This document shows positions 7,282 to 17,238 of a DNA stretch of 64,000 nt, in pieces. Numbering within the stretch: position 1 is the stretch's first letter; each line of letters begins with the position of its first letter. The notes under the pieces are model-generated. The model was given only the letters and a program-made list of their open reading frames with translations. It was not told the origin of the DNA and did not search any database. This DNA comes from an uncultured Lachnospiraceae bacterium (lineage in GTDB: Bacteria; Bacillota; Clostridia; Lachnospirales; Lachnospiraceae): contig CAKRIL010000008.1 of the NCBI GenBank assembly GCA_934343915.1, positions 1 to 64,000 of the forward strand, read 5' to 3'. The position numbers and the translations under genes are program-made.

Positions 7282-7308
7282 CCTACAATTATTTCAAGGA
7301 GGATAACC

Positions 7309-9117
7309 ATGAAGGAGAGCAAAGAAAAGAGCCCTAAGAAGGAATCAGCCTTCTCACGGCTCATGACGTATGCGGAAAGCTACAAGGGCTTCAGCTATGC
7401 GTCGGTTGTTATGTCAGCGGTCAGTGCAGTGCTTGCACTGTTTCCGTTCATCTATCTGTGGAAAATTATAAAAGAGGTTATTGAAGTGTCGCCTGATTTT
7501 TCGAGGGCTGACGGAATTGTACATAACGGAGTTATGGCGGTTGTAATGGCACTTGTGAGCATGCTCATATATTTTGCGGCACTTCTTTTTTCGCATAAGG
7601 CGGCCTTCAGGGTTGCGGCGAACATGAAGCTTACCGCACTCAACCATGTGAAGAAGCTCCCGGTAGGTGCGGTTGACAGCCTTGGAAGCGGAAGAATGAG
7701 AAAGATTATCGCGGAGTCAGCGGAGGCGACGGAGACATACCTTGCGCATCAGCTCCCTGACACGGCAAATGCCATGCTTACACCTGTCGCACTCATAGTC
7801 ATGCTGTTTATTTTTGACTGGAAGTTAGGGCTTGTGAGCCTTATCCCTGTTGCGCTTGCATTTGTCAATATGGCGGGAATGCTCGGAAAAAAGATGGCGG
7901 AGGATATGAGGCATTATCAGGATTCGCTTGAGGACATGAACAATCAGGCTGTTGAGTATGTGAGAGGAATGCCTGTTGTAAAGACCTTCGGACAGTCAGT
8001 GTTCACCTTCAAAAAGTTTCGTGATTCTATAAGCAGCTACTCGAAGTTCTGTATCTCTTACACCAAGAGATGTCGCAGACCTATGGTTCTGTTCGAGGTT
8101 GCAATCAACAGCGTGTTTGCTTTTCTTACATGCGCAGCGCTGATTGTTACGGCGGGCGGCGTTGTGACGGATAAATTTGTTGTAAATCTGTTGTTTTATA
8201 TTATCTTTACACCTATCGTATCAACAACCTTCACCAAGATGATGTTCATGAGCGAGAACAACATGCTCGTTGAGGATGCGCTCACAAGAGTGCAGTCGAT
8301 ACTCGACATGGAGCCTCTTAAGGAGAACGATGGAGATAAGAGTGTAAGAGATTACTCGATTGAGCTTAAGAATGTAAGCTTCAGATATGAGGGAGCGGAG
8401 CGTGATGCGGTATCCAACCTGTCATTAAAGATACCTCAGGGCTCACATGTGGCGTTCGTCGGATCGTCCGGCGGAGGAAAGAGTACAACGGCAGCGCTTA
8501 TCGCAAGATTTTTCGATGTCAATTCAGGAAGCATAAGCGTCGGGGGAGTCAACATAAAGGATATTCCAAAGTCACAGCTTAACAGCATGATTGCCTATGT
8601 ATTTCAGAATAACAAGCTGTTAAAAATGAGCATCAGGGAGAATCTTAAGCTTGCAAAGCCTGATGCGACGGATGCTGAGTTAAAGAGAGCACTGCACCTT
8701 GCACAGTGCGATGATATAATTGCGAAGCTCCCTAAGGGAATTGACACGGAGCTTGGAACGCACGGCACATATCTGTCAGGTGGTGAGACACAGCGTATCG
8801 CCATAGCGAGAGCACTTTTAAAGGATGCCCCTATTGTAATTCTCGATGAGGCTACAGCCTTTGCCGATCCTGAGAATGAGAGCCTTGTTCAGAAGGCATT
8901 CGATGAGATTGGTAAAAATAAGACGGTTATTATGATTGCGCACAGACTTTCCACCGTCAAGGATGCGGATGAAATCTTCGTGCTTAAGGAGGGCAGACTT
9001 GCACAGTCCGGAAGCCATGAGGAGCTTCTTGCAGCGGGTGAGAAGGATAACAGCTATAAAAAGATGTGGGATGAGTACAGAAAATCTGTAACATGGAAGG
9101 TAGGTGGAGCGGTATGA
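7309..9117 (+). CDS. ABC exporter, permease-ATPase half-transporter 1
   Basis: 602 residues with AAGGAGG upstream. Residues about 25-320 form the six-helix exporter domain; the ATPase domain follows with Walker A GSSGGGKST (from G385), signature LSGGE (489-493), Walker B ending VILDE with catalytic E514, and the H-loop AHRLST. The D-loop reads FADPEN instead of the usual SLD or SALD. Its stop TGA (9115-9117) overlaps the ATG of the next half-transporter, so the two are translationally coupled and should form a heterodimer. Substrate unknown; TetR-linked pairs like this export drugs, lipids or peptides, and a related group moves siderophores. Confidence 0.9.
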   Translation: MKESKEKSPKKESAFSRLMTYAESYKGFSYASVVMSAVSAVLALFPFIYLWKIIKEVIEVSPDFSRADGIVHNGVMAVVMALVSMLIYFAALLFSHKAAFRVAANMKLTALNHVKKLPVGAVDSLGSGRMRKIIAESAEATETYLAHQLPDTANAMLTPVALIVMLFIFDWKLGLVSLIPVALAFVNMAGMLGKKMAEDMRHYQDSLEDMNNQAVEYVRGMPVVKTFGQSVFTFKKFRDSISSYSKFCISYTKRCRRPMVLFEVAINSVFAFLTCAALIVTAGGVVTDKFVVNLLFYIIFTPIVSTTFTKMMFMSENNMLVEDALTRVQSILDMEPLKENDGDKSVRDYSIELKNVSFRYEGAERDAVSNLSLKIPQGSHVAFVGSSGGGKSTTAALIARFFDVNSGSISVGGVNIKDIPKSQLNSMIAYVFQNNKLLKMSIRENLKLAKPDATDAELKRALHLAQCDDIIAKLPKGIDTELGTHGTYLSGGETQRIAIARALLKDAPIVILDEATAFADPENESLVQKAFDEIGKNKTVIMIAHRLSTVKDADEIFVLKEGRLAQSGSHEELLAAGEKDNSYKKMWDEYRKSVTWKVGGAV

Positions 9118-10829
9118 TAAAAAAGCTCATGAAAAGATACGCACTTACTAAGCAGGGTGCGGTTGACTTTATAAAGTGTACGGCGATTACGACATTGCAG
9201 AACATAATGCTCATGGTTCCCGTGGCACTCATGTATTATCTTGCTGCCGACATGATTAACGGAAATGTTCCGGTAAATCACAGATACACATATATTATCG
9301 GATGTGTTATAATTTTAATTGTATTTGGTATAGTATTTTATCTTCAGTACAACTCATCTTTCTTTTCTACTTATAAGGAGAGTGAGCACAGAAGAATCAA
9401 TATAGCCGAGAAGTTAAGAACACTTCCGCTATCGTTCTTCGGAAAGAAGGATCTTGCAGACCTTACATCTACGATTCTCGGAGACTGTACGGTGCTTGAA
9501 CACAACTTTTCACATGTTATGCCGCAGTTCTTTGGAGCGATGATTTCAACGGTGCTGATTGCGGTGAGCCTGTTTTTCTTCGACTGGAGAATGGCACTTG
9601 CAGCTCTGTGGGTTCTTCCGATTGCGCTCATAATCGTTGGCTGTTCGGGCAATGTACAGAGAAGAATTTCAAGAAGAAAGAGAAAGGTTGCTGTCATACA
9701 AGCGGACGGACTTCAGGAGTATCTTGAGACAGTCAAGGATTTAAAGTCCTATAACGCCGAGGATAAGTACCTTGAGGGGCTTAATGGCAAGATTGGCGCA
9801 CTTGAGAAGGAGAGCTTTAAGGCTGAGCTTGGAACAGCGGTGTTCGTTGTGTCAGCGTCGTGTATTCTCCGCTTCGGAATCGGAACGGTTGCGCTTGCGG
9901 GCTCGATTCTTCTCTGTGAGGGAAAGCTTGATGTGATGACGTTCTTCATGTTCATTCTTGTCGTGTCAAGAATATATGAGCCGATGCAGGGTACACTCAT
10001 GAACCTCGCAGCTGTAATATCACAGGATATCAACGTAGAGAGAATGAACGAGATTACGGATTACCCTGTACAGAAGGGAACGGATGAGCTCAAGGTTAAT
10101 TCCTACGATATTGATTTTTCAAATGTAAGCTTTTCCTACGATAAGAGTGAGAATGTACTTAAAGATATAAGCTTTACGGCTAAGCAGGGAGAAGTCACTG
10201 CACTTATAGGGCCATCCGGCGGCGGTAAGTCCACGGTATCTAAGCTTGCGGCAAGATTCTGGGATGTCGACGGAGGAACGATAAGACTTGGAGGCAAGGA
10301 TATCTCTCAGGTTGACCCTGAGAAGCTTCTTGCGGCATATTCCATAGTTTTTCAGGATGTAACTCTCTTTGATAACACTATCATGGAGAATATCAGAATA
10401 GGTAAGAAGGATGCGACCGACGAGGAGGTTATAAGGGCTGCAAAGGAGGCACAGTGCGATGAATTCATATCGAAGCTTCCTGACGGCTATAACACCGTAA
10501 TCGGAGAGAACGGTTCAGCTCTCTCAGGGGGAGAGAGACAGAGAATCTCCATAGCGAGAGCACTTCTAAAGGATGCACCTGTAATACTTCTTGATGAGGC
10601 GACGGCATCGCTTGATGCGGAGAATGAGACCTATATTCAGGAGGCTATATCAAGGCTCATAAAGAATAAGACGGTTATTATTATCGCACACAGAATGCGT
10701 ACCGTTTCGGGAGCAGATAAGATTGTTGTCATTGATGGCGGTCATGCAGCCGAGACAGGTACACCTGAGGAGCTTCTTAAGAACAACGGAATATATGCTA
10801 AGATGGTGAGACTTCAGACTGAGGGATAA
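9114..10829 (+). CDS. ABC exporter, permease-ATPase half-transporter 2
   Basis: 571 residues from ATG 9114 (GGTGGAG at 9103-9109); an earlier in-frame ATG at 9093 lacks a better site. Six-helix transmembrane domain in residues about 15-300, then a canonical ATPase: Walker A GPSGGGKST (from G366), signature LSGGE (470-474), Walker B VILLDE with E495, D-loop SLDAEN and AHRMRT. This half has the consensus D-loop, unlike its partner. It is coupled to gene 7309 by a four-base overlap and followed after 22 bases by the TPR/DUF4037 gene, so the three form one operon. Confidence 0.9.
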   Translation: MIKKLMKRYALTKQGAVDFIKCTAITTLQNIMLMVPVALMYYLAADMINGNVPVNHRYTYIIGCVIILIVFGIVFYLQYNSSFFSTYKESEHRRINIAEKLRTLPLSFFGKKDLADLTSTILGDCTVLEHNFSHVMPQFFGAMISTVLIAVSLFFFDWRMALAALWVLPIALIIVGCSGNVQRRISRRKRKVAVIQADGLQEYLETVKDLKSYNAEDKYLEGLNGKIGALEKESFKAELGTAVFVVSASCILRFGIGTVALAGSILLCEGKLDVMTFFMFILVVSRIYEPMQGTLMNLAAVISQDINVERMNEITDYPVQKGTDELKVNSYDIDFSNVSFSYDKSENVLKDISFTAKQGEVTALIGPSGGGKSTVSKLAARFWDVDGGTIRLGGKDISQVDPEKLLAAYSIVFQDVTLFDNTIMENIRIGKKDATDEEVIRAAKEAQCDEFISKLPDGYNTVIGENGSALSGGERQRISIARALLKDAPVILLDEATASLDAENETYIQEAISRLIKNKTVIIIAHRMRTVSGADKIVVIDGGHAAETGTPEELLKNNGIYAKMVRLQTEG

Positions 10830-10851
10830 AAAATAGGTTTGGAGGCAGTAT

Positions 10852-13305
10852 ATGGATTACAACAATTTTTTTCAGACACTTGACGGGCTGCTTGATGAGA
10901 AGAAGATGGACGAAGCGGAGCAGTTCCTTATTGACAATATGAAGATGGCAATGGAGCGTGAGGACACTCAGGCGCTTCTTGCGGTTCTCGCTGAGCTGGT
11001 GGGCTTGTACCGCGTTACCGGAAGGCATGAAGAGTCAACAATGCTTGCTGACAGGGCGATGACAATAGCTGATGGAGCCGGGGTCAGAGGTCAGAACTAC
11101 GCAACCATAATATTAAATGCAGCCACGGCATACAGGGCGGCGGGCAATTTCCTGCGTGCCAAGGAGCTGTACGAGCAGACTGCACAGGAGTTAAAGAAGT
11201 CAGGCTGCAGGGATGCGTACAGATACGCTTCACTATACAACAATATAAGTCTTTTGTATTCTGAGACAGGTGATTATGACAGCGCAAAGCAGGAGCTTTT
11301 CAAGGCACTTGAGATAATAAGAACGATTCCTGACTGCGAGGTTGAGGAAGCGACGACGTATGTGAATCTGTCACTTTTGTACATCAGGCAGGAGGAGTAC
11401 GGCGAGGCCGAGAATAATATACTGAAGGCACTTGAGATTTTTAAGAGGAATAAGGGAAGAAAGTATAAGGATGCTCATTACGGAGCGGCACTGTCAGCGT
11501 ATGGCGACCTGTATTTGAAAAAGGGCGAGCCGGCACGGGCAGCAGAGCTCTATGAGGAGGCTCTGCCGGAGATTGCCCGAAGCTACGGCTATAACAATGA
11601 CGCATACCGCACAACCTGTGCCAACTGCATCGATGCATACAGCTGTCTTGCAGCCACGGACGGCTCTGCCGATGACGGCATTGCAAAGAGAATAGATGAG
11701 CTCAAAAACAAGCTCGAAAATCTGTGCTGTGATGCGGGTGAGGGCGTGATAAGCGGGCTTGTGCTTGCACGCGAATACTACGAGGCTTATGTTAAGGACA
11801 TGCTTCACAGGGAGTTTCCGGAATATGAGGACAGAATAGCGGTGGGACTTGCCGGATATGGCTCTGAATGCTTCGGCTTCGATGATGAGCTGTCAAGAGA
11901 CCATGACTTCGGACCTTGTGTATGTCTGTGGGTTGATGATGTGGTCTATGATGAGATTGGTGCAAGGCTTGCAGATGAGTATGATAAGCTTCCTAAGAGC
12001 TTTTTAGGTGTTGCTGCGAGAGTTGAGACAAGGAATGGACACGGGAGAGTCGGTGTCGTAAGGATAAGCGATTTTTTGAAGGAGCACATAGATACCGACA
12101 AGGTTCCGGAGCGCGATGATATAGCGGCGTGGGCGGCGATAAGCGATGAGCAGGCGGCAGCGGTCGTAAACGGTGAGATATTTAGGGACGAAGCGGGAAT
12201 AATCACCGGGCAAAGACGGAGACTGGCTGAATTTTATCCTGATGAGCTGTGGTACCCTAAGATGGCGGAGGCAGCGGTCAGAATTGCGCAATACGGTCAA
12301 TATAATTATAAGAGATGTATAAAGAGGGGAGATTATATAGCTGCGTCGCTTGCATTCACGGGCTTCATGCAGGAGACCATGAAGCTGTGCTTTCTTGTGT
12401 ACAGAGAATATATGCCGTACTATAAATGGTCATACAGAGCACTCTTAAGGCTGGCACAGACCAAGCAGGAGCCGTTTCTTCACAGAATATGTGATGAGCT
12501 TGGAGGGCTGGCAGCGCTTGATTATCATGATGAGAACAAGGTGTCTGAGCTTATTGAGAAGATATGTACAGAGCTTGTAAGGCTTCTCAATATTCAGAGC
12601 CTGTCGGGAAGCAGCGATACATACATGGAGACTCAGGGCTATGCCATAATGCAGAGCTTTGAGGATATGCAGAGCTCTTCCGACGAAAAGAGCAGGGAGC
12701 TGATTGAAAACATTGTAGGGATTGAGTGGGATATGTTTCAGGCGACGCGCAATGAGGGGGCAAGAGCGGACTGTCAGAATAATTATAATACCTTTACGCT
12801 TATGAGAAGAAGTCAGTTCATGGCATGGAATGATGAGCTTTTAAGAAGCTATCTTGCCGACCTTGAGGAGGGAGAGAGAAGCGGAAGAAATCTTGTCACG
12901 GAGAAATATGCGAGAATGATGCAGAGCACGGCACCTGATGAGTATGCCGGCTTCAAGGACAGCCTCCCGCAGATAGATGAGGAGCGCAGAACGATAGCGG
13001 AGCAGATTATAGCGATACAGGTTGGCTGGCTTGAAGAGTTCGTGGCAGAGTATCCTGCACTTGCGGGACAAATTCGATATATACACACATCTGAGGATGA
13101 TATGTATGATACCTCGGCGGAGACCTACTTAAGAGGAGAGCTTGACACATATTCAAAGGATACATTTATTCTGTACTGCAGATATGTAATCGGTCTCTAT
13201 CAGGAGGGAAAGAACCTCAATAAGATGATAATGGAGAACACCGTGCTTCAATATGGTTACAAATCACTTGAGGACGCACAAAAGCGCATGGAGGGGCTTA
13301 AATAG
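10852..13305 (+). CDS. TPR - DUF4037 nucleotidyltransferase - DUF4125 protein
   Basis: 817 residues in three parts. Residues about 1-270 are tetratricopeptide repeats (FLRAKELYEQTA, YDSAKQELFKALEI, YGEAENNILKALEIF, PARAAELYEEALPEI). Residues about 300-590 match DUF4037, a polymerase-beta-like nucleotidyltransferase fold: GYGSE (335-339) and the metal-binding pair D350-x-D352 in SRDHDFG. Residues about 615-810 match DUF4125 (IEWDMFQATRNEGARADCQ and ILYCRYVIGLYQEGKNL). The substrate and any target are unknown. It ends the tetR-linked exporter operon and a strong terminator follows, so it may modify the exported compound or its carrier; that is inference. A cytoplasmic protein without membrane segments. 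Confidence 0.8.
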   Translation: MDYNNFFQTLDGLLDEKKMDEAEQFLIDNMKMAMEREDTQALLAVLAELVGLYRVTGRHEESTMLADRAMTIADGAGVRGQNYATIILNAATAYRAAGNFLRAKELYEQTAQELKKSGCRDAYRYASLYNNISLLYSETGDYDSAKQELFKALEIIRTIPDCEVEEATTYVNLSLLYIRQEEYGEAENNILKALEIFKRNKGRKYKDAHYGAALSAYGDLYLKKGEPARAAELYEEALPEIARSYGYNNDAYRTTCANCIDAYSCLAATDGSADDGIAKRIDELKNKLENLCCDAGEGVISGLVLAREYYEAYVKDMLHREFPEYEDRIAVGLAGYGSECFGFDDELSRDHDFGPCVCLWVDDVVYDEIGARLADEYDKLPKSFLGVAARVETRNGHGRVGVVRISDFLKEHIDTDKVPERDDIAAWAAISDEQAAAVVNGEIFRDEAGIITGQRRRLAEFYPDELWYPKMAEAAVRIAQYGQYNYKRCIKRGDYIAASLAFTGFMQETMKLCFLVYREYMPYYKWSYRALLRLAQTKQEPFLHRICDELGGLAALDYHDENKVSELIEKICTELVRLLNIQSLSGSSDTYMETQGYAIMQSFEDMQSSSDEKSRELIENIVGIEWDMFQATRNEGARADCQNNYNTFTLMRRSQFMAWNDELLRSYLADLEEGERSGRNLVTEKYARMMQSTAPDEYAGFKDSLPQIDEERRTIAEQIIAIQVGWLEEFVAEYPALAGQIRYIHTSEDDMYDTSAETYLRGELDTYSKDTFILYCRYVIGLYQEGKNLNKMIMENTVLQYGYKSLEDAQKRMEGLK

Positions 13306-13319
13306 CTGTAATATAAAAA

Positions 13320-13358
13320 CCGGAGGATTATTGGTATTAATATTCCTCCGGCTTTTTT
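13320..13358 (+). terminator. Terminator of the ABC/DUF4037 operon
   Basis: CCGGAGGA and TCCTCCGG close a hairpin at 13320-13351, followed by CTTTTTT. It lies between convergent genes; read from the minus strand the downstream T-run is weaker. Confidence 0.85.
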
Positions 13359-13381
13359 GACATTTTAACCTTGATATTATG

Positions 13382-14389
13382 TTATTTTGCAGGTGTGTAG
13401 GTGAAGGCTTCAACATTGGTTCCGCCATGTGTCGGTACACGGTACAGCATATTCTGACCATAGAAGGTAAAGAAGGTATACTCGGAGGTACAGCTTATGT
13501 TGTCTGTGTTGCCTGAGAGTATAACGGTATCATTCGTGCCGTCGATGTTCATACGGTGGAGTGCGTTGCTTCCGTCCTCGGTCTGGAAGAATATCACGTC
13601 GTCGTAGATGTTGTAATTGATACATCTGCCGTCATAGAGTACGGCTGTCACGCCCGTTATTGTGTCATACGCCGTGAGAGCATAATTATTCGCCATGTCA
13701 AGATAGTAGAGAATATCATCATTCATTGATGCGAGGTAGGTGTTGCCCTCAAGCAATGTATCGGTGAGTCCTGTTGACAGATTGTAGGAGTGAATATTGT
13801 GTTCACCGTCGGTTCCTGAGTAGTACAGCTTGTTGTCCGATATGCTGTACAGCGGAAGCTGGGTGTTCTTTATGGTGGCGGTCTCCTTCTTGTCTATGGA
13901 GGTGTACATGGTCTGAATCTTACCGTTGTCGTAGCTTCCGTAATATACTCTGTTGCCGATGAGAGCCATTGATGAGATGACATCCACCGTGAGAGCCTTG
14001 GCTTTTTTACCCTTTAAATCGGAACGGATGACACCGTAGAGCTGTCCGCGGAAAATCATTCCTGCGTTGTCCTTGTCAAAATTATTCCTTACATAAAAGA
14101 TATAATTGTCGGTTACGTTTATGTATGATACGGAATCGTCGGATAATTTCTTTATGCCTGTACAGTCGCTGTTCATGGAGTACAGCTTGTCTCCGTCATA
14201 TGGATTGGAAAAATATATCTTACCGTTGTGTTCAGCAAATAAACCCTTATTTATGAGATTGCCGGATGTGTTCCCAATGTATGAATCATCATTGTATTTT
14301 ACCATGCTGCTCACATATGAAGCCACGCCTATACCGATAATGACGGCGGCTATGACAATTCCGGTTATTATACTTGATATTTTTTTCAC
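13382..14389 (-). CDS. Membrane-anchored DUF5050 beta-propeller-like protein
   Basis: 335 residues. An N-terminal membrane segment (residues about 6-28, IITGIVIAAVIIGIGVASYV) anchors an extracytoplasmic domain of short repeats such as KIYFSNPYDGDKLYSMN, NYIFYVRN, NRVYYGSYDNG and NKLYYSGTDG, each with a hydrophobic-Y/F strand. This is the DUF5050 pattern, predicted to fold as a beta propeller. No catalytic motif is visible. It is a single gene on the minus strand between two plus-strand operons, with no hint of partners. Function unknown; ligand sensing or protein contact at the cell surface is possible. Confidence 0.75.
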   Translation of the reverse strand: MKKISSIITGIVIAAVIIGIGVASYVSSMVKYNDDSYIGNTSGNLINKGLFAEHNGKIYFSNPYDGDKLYSMNSDCTGIKKLSDDSVSYINVTDNYIFYVRNNFDKDNAGMIFRGQLYGVIRSDLKGKKAKALTVDVISSMALIGNRVYYGSYDNGKIQTMYTSIDKKETATIKNTQLPLYSISDNKLYYSGTDGEHNIHSYNLSTGLTDTLLEGNTYLASMNDDILYYLDMANNYALTAYDTITGVTAVLYDGRCINYNIYDDVIFFQTEDGSNALHRMNIDGTNDTVILSGNTDNISCTSEYTFFTFYGQNMLYRVPTHGGTNVEAFTYTPAK

Positions 14390-14528
14390 ACTAACCCTCT
14401 TTTCTGAGATTTTCTCATATATTTTACATATTATTCTAACACATTACAGCCGTTCTTAGCAATGTTCTATTGCGAAAAAATATGAGCAATGATACAATAA
14501 ACAAAATAGGTATTCGGAGGATGGGACA

Positions 14529-15668
14529 GTGATAGATTTAGCTGAATCAAGACAAAAGCTTGATATTATAGATAAGCAGATAGTTGAACTTATGAAGCAG
14601 AGAATGGAGATAAGCAAGGACGTTGCCGAGTACAAGATAGCCAACAACAAGGCGGTGTACGACAAGAGCAGGGAAGATGAGAAGCTTAAGACACTCTGTG
14701 CGCTTGTGGAGGATGATTTTGACAAGCGCTGTGTTGACGAGCTGTTCAAGCAGATTATGGCTATGAGCCGCAAGCTTCAGTACGGAATACTTGAGGCAGG
14801 TGAACATTCCAAGGCTGCACCGCATGTCGCTGTCAAGACGCTTGCCAAGGAGGGCTGCCACATTGTGTATCAGGGAGTTCCGGGAGCTTACAGCCACGCC
14901 GCGACCCTTAAGTACTTCGGAGAGAATGCAGACTGCTCATGTGTGCCGACCTTCCGTGCAGCGATGGAGGCAATCAAGAATGATGAGGCGGATTATGCCG
15001 TGCTTCCTCTTGATAATTCCACGGCGGGTATTGTCAATGATACATATGACCTTTTAAGAGAATATGATAACTATATTGTTGCGGAGGAGACAGTCAGGAT
15101 TGAACATGCTCTCGTCGGTATTCTGGGTACGGATTTGTCGAAGGTGAAGAGAGTGTATTCGCATCCGCAGGGCCTTATGCAGTGTGCAAGGTATCTTGAG
15201 GACAAGGGCTGGCAGCAGCTCGGTGCGGCTAACACGGCAATCGCGGCAAAGAAGATTGTAGAAGAGAAGGATGACACGCAGGTGGCAATAGCAAGTGAGA
15301 CTGCGGCAAGGCTGTACGGTCTTGAAGTGCTTGCATCGCATATCAATACAAGCGGTGTGAACACGACAAGATTCGTGATTGTATCGAAGAACAGAATCGT
15401 AACTGAGGATGCTGACAAGATAAGCATATGCTTTGAGATTCCTCACGAAGCGGGAAGTCTGTATTCAATTCTCAGCAATCTCATATTCAATGGTCTTAAT
15501 ATGACCAAGATAGAATCAAGACCGATAAGTGAGAGAAAGTGGGAGTTCATGTTCTATGTGGACTTTGGCGGGCATATATCCGATGCTGCGGTTAAGAATG
15601 CGCTTAGAGGCATTGAGGAGGAAGCACTTGCAATTAAGCTGCTCGGCAATTACAAGAGCAGAGGTTGA
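14529..15668 (+). CDS. pheA: Bifunctional chorismate mutase/prephenate dehydratase (P-protein)
   Basis: 379 residues. Chorismate mutase helices span about 1-88 (LDIIDKQIVELMKQRMEIS, with the usual R and K residues). The prephenate dehydratase domain covers about 110-290 (YQGVPGAYSHAA, PLDNSTAG and the catalytic T280-R281-F282). The C-terminal ACT domain, about 298-370, keeps the phenylalanine-binding motif E329-S330-R331-P332. It converts chorismate to phenylpyruvate and should be feedback inhibited by phenylalanine. The gene has GGAGG before its start and lies just ahead of ppx and ppk1, probably sharing a transcript by spacing though not by pathway. Confidence 0.95.
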   Translation: MIDLAESRQKLDIIDKQIVELMKQRMEISKDVAEYKIANNKAVYDKSREDEKLKTLCALVEDDFDKRCVDELFKQIMAMSRKLQYGILEAGEHSKAAPHVAVKTLAKEGCHIVYQGVPGAYSHAATLKYFGENADCSCVPTFRAAMEAIKNDEADYAVLPLDNSTAGIVNDTYDLLREYDNYIVAEETVRIEHALVGILGTDLSKVKRVYSHPQGLMQCARYLEDKGWQQLGAANTAIAAKKIVEEKDDTQVAIASETAARLYGLEVLASHINTSGVNTTRFVIVSKNRIVTEDADKISICFEIPHEAGSLYSILSNLIFNGLNMTKIESRPISERKWEFMFYVDFGGHISDAAVKNALRGIEEEALAIKLLGNYKSRG

Positions 15669-15688
15669 AAATAAGGAGATGAGGGATT

Positions 15689-17215
15689 ATGGCGTATTCG
15701 ACGTTTGCTGCCATTGACATAGGTTCAAGCTGTATGGAGATGGTGATTTATGAGATTTCAAGAGACAACGGAATCAAGAAGATAGATGACGTAAGATACA
15801 ACTTCGAGCTTGGCAGGAACACATACGAGTCGAAGGAGGTTGACTTTCAGGACGTTGAAAAGATGTGCGATATCCTCTATGGTTTTTCGGAAATCATGAA
15901 GGATTACTGCATTGACGATTACAGGGCATTCGCTACCAGTGCGCTGAGAGAGGCGAAGAATGCTTACAGAGTGCTTGACAGAATTAAGGTAAGAACTGGA
16001 CTGGATGTTGAGATTTTAAGCAATTCCGAGCAGAGATTCATCATATATAAGGCACTTGCGGCGAAGGATGATAAGTTCAACAGGATTATCGAGAAGTCCA
16101 CGGCACTTGTGGATGTTGGTGCAGGAAGCGCACAGGTGTCAATATTCGATGACGGAACACTTGTTACTACTCAGAATGTAAGGCTTGGTGCCGTCAGAAT
16201 AAGCAATATGATGTCCGCACTTTCCCGGAACATTGTCAACTATGTAGATATAATGAAGGAATACATTGACAATGATATGGTTACACTGAATGAATTGTTC
16301 TTAAAGAGGAAGAAGATTCATAATATAATCTTTGTCGGGGACTGTGTTCCGTATTATGCCAGAATGAAGGAATTCTTCGATGACGGGGAATACACCACAC
16401 GCAATAAGTTTAAAAAATTCTTTGAAAAAATATATCATGAGAACACGGAGAACATAGCAAAGCTTATGAATATTCAGGACGCTCAGGCGAAGCTTATTCT
16501 TCCGAGTGCCATGGTGTACACAAGAATGCTTGATTTTACACAGGCGGAGGACATATGGATGCCGCAGGTAAGCCTGTGCGACGGTATGGCGGTTGAGCAT
16601 GCGCAGAATACCAAGAAGTTCGAATTGAAGCACGATTTCAAGGCGGATATTCTTGCCGCGGCGAAGACAATCTCACAGCGTTACTCAATCAGAAGCGAGC
16701 ATGTAAGTCTTGTTGAAAAGAATGCACTGCTCATATATGACAGCATCAAAAAGTATCACGGTCTATCGGAGAGAGAGAGGTTCCTGCTTGAGATTGCATG
16801 CATTCTTCATGACTGCGGACAGTATATCAATATGCTCAATCCCGAGCAGTGTTCATACAGTATTATAATGTCCACCGAGATTATAGGCTTGTCACATAAG
16901 GAGAGAGAGATTATAGCCAATGTCGTAAAGTATAATACGATGGCATTTGATGCTGATGATGCTCTGTGGAGCTTTGACCGCAAGGATTATCTGACGATTG
17001 CCAAGCTGACAGCGATTCTTCGTGTCAGTAATTCACTCGACAGAGGACACAGACAGAAGTTTCAGGATATCGAGGTGGCTGTCGAGGACAATATGCTTGT
17101 CATAACAGCGCACACCTTTGAAGATATTACGCTTGAAAAGACATATTTTACGGAACGTGTTGAATTTTTTGAGGAGGTATACGGACTTAAGCCTGTGATA
17201 AGGCAGAAGCGGTAA
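15689..17215 (+). CDS. ppx: Ppx/GppA-family exopolyphosphatase with HD domain
   Basis: 508 residues. The N-terminal half is the actin-like Ppx/GppA fold with two phosphate-binding loops, AAIDIGSS near residue 8 and LVDVGAGSAQVS near 141, plus ATSALREA. The C-terminal half (about 325-480) has an HD domain (ACILHDCGQYI) as in long Ppx proteins. It degrades polyphosphate, or guanosine pentaphosphate, from the end. The stop TAA at 17213-17215 touches the first possible ATG of ppk1, a synthesis/degradation pair in one operon. Confidence 0.9.
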   Translation: MAYSTFAAIDIGSSCMEMVIYEISRDNGIKKIDDVRYNFELGRNTYESKEVDFQDVEKMCDILYGFSEIMKDYCIDDYRAFATSALREAKNAYRVLDRIKVRTGLDVEILSNSEQRFIIYKALAAKDDKFNRIIEKSTALVDVGAGSAQVSIFDDGTLVTTQNVRLGAVRISNMMSALSRNIVNYVDIMKEYIDNDMVTLNELFLKRKKIHNIIFVGDCVPYYARMKEFFDDGEYTTRNKFKKFFEKIYHENTENIAKLMNIQDAQAKLILPSAMVYTRMLDFTQAEDIWMPQVSLCDGMAVEHAQNTKKFELKHDFKADILAAAKTISQRYSIRSEHVSLVEKNALLIYDSIKKYHGLSERERFLLEIACILHDCGQYINMLNPEQCSYSIIMSTEIIGLSHKEREIIANVVKYNTMAFDADDALWSFDRKDYLTIAKLTAILRVSNSLDRGHRQKFQDIEVAVEDNMLVITAHTFEDITLEKTYFTERVEFFEEVYGLKPVIRQKR

Positions 17216-17238
17216 TGCCGGAGAGTCCGGAGGAGAAT

